Source of the DNA: Chitinophaga sp. Cy-1792
Lineage (GTDB): Bacteria > Bacteroidota > Bacteroidia > Chitinophagales > Chitinophagaceae
Length of the DNA: 64,000 nucleotides
NCBI RefSeq assembly: GCF_011752935.1
Contig: NZ_VWWO01000002.1
Span: 1,426,001-1,490,000, forward strand
Direction: 5' to 3'
Positions 63,845 through 64,000 of the stretch are shown here, one piece after another. A model generated the notes under the pieces. That model was not told the origin of the DNA. It worked only from the letters and a program-made list of their open reading frames with translations, and ran no database searches. Within the stretch, counting starts at the first letter, position 1. Each line of letters starts with the position of its first letter. A program made the position numbers and the translations under genes.

Positions 63845-64000
63845 ATGAAGTCAATCGTCCATATCTGCTGTGGCCTGCTGTGCCCGTTAGTGTTGAAAGC
63901 CCAACAGCAGCAGGCGCCGGCTTATCCGCTGGTTACCCATCATCCGTACTTTAGTGTATGGTCATTTAATGATACTCTTACCGCAGGTCCTACCCATCAC
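63845..64000 (+). CDS. N-terminus of a secreted DUF4965/glutaminase-A-like protein, cut by the window edge
   Basis: 52 codons are visible. A signal peptide ([21 protein letters not shown]) is followed by [20 protein letters not shown] and TLTAGPTHH, which is the typical N-terminal stretch of the DUF5127/DUF4965/DUF1793 family related to fungal glutaminase A. The rest lies outside the window. Confidence 0.8.
   Translation, partial: MKSIVHICCGLLCPLVLKAQQQQAPAYPLVTHHPYFSVWSFNDTLTAGPTHH

Noticed and set aside
1..64000. CRISPR arrays, rRNA genes, transposases and integrases
   Set aside because: No regular direct-repeat array, rRNA-like sequence or recombinase motif was seen. The tRNA-linked repeats are dispersed and not a CRISPR.

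Overview
The window reads as the chromosome of a Bacteroidota bacterium of the Chitinophagaceae type (Chitinophaga-like). This is inferred from a SusC/SusD pair with a FecR anti-sigma factor and an ECF sigma factor, several secreted glycan-degrading enzymes and sulfatases, many Crp/Fnr-type regulators, FtsX-type orphan ABC permeases, a GreA-like protein of the type common in this phylum, and weak or absent Shine-Dalgarno sequences. No rRNA, CRISPR array, transposase or integrase was seen; one tRNA gene (Lys, anticodon TTT) lies at 50157-50229 on the minus strand.

Layout. 1-451: the tail of a mercury/heavy-metal uptake locus (HMA domain plus a small Cys-rich protein). 459-8932: mixed housekeeping and surface genes (S41 peptidase, acyltransferase, ankyrin protein, acetyltransferase, GreA-like protein, DUF1254 lipoprotein, Crp-type regulator with a cysteine hydrolase). 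9004-18828: a polysaccharide-utilisation-like locus, with SusD, SusC and FecR on the minus strand, and a divergent ECF sigma factor followed by a sulfatase and a five-bladed-propeller glycosidase on the plus strand. 18954-27108: amidinohydrolase, ABC permease, two tandem zinc-ribbon membrane proteins, a second sulfatase and a GH35 beta-galactosidase. 27312-41631: unknown double-domain protein, NmrA-like protein, serine hydrolase, cupin, TfoX-like protein, Gfo/Idh/MocA oxidoreductase, and a series of small regulator-plus-enzyme modules. 51902-59433: GH95 and GH20 glycosidases with an SDR/AraC pair and a metallo-hydrolase between them. 59517-62969: an operon for a ba3-like haem-copper oxidase (subunit IIa, II, I, SCO1, cytochrome c). 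The window ends inside a DUF4965/glutaminase-like gene.

The most unusual stretch is 41.7-50.2 kb. It is gene-poor, AT-rich in places, and holds a secreted DNA/RNA nuclease, an LRR-like protein, three immunity-type genes (one a clear SUKH/SMI1-KNR4 protein) and, directly upstream of one of them, a 54-codon reading frame with no start codon that looks like the cut-off C-terminus of a polymorphic toxin. The same stretch contains dispersed copies of the 3' end of the tRNA-Lys gene: two are in a related 136-160 bp repeat and one is inside a perfect 57-bp palindrome. I read this as a remnant island, or a parking site for orphan toxin/immunity cassettes, next to a tRNA gene. That reading is an inference.

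Functionally, the glycan enzymes (two sulfatases, GH35, GH95, GH20, a GH43-like propeller, SusCD) fit a saprophyte or host-associated organism that strips sulfate, fucose, galactose and N-acetylhexosamine from complex glycans. The repeated pairing of one small regulator with one oxidoreductase or hydrolase fits local stress or xenobiotic responses.
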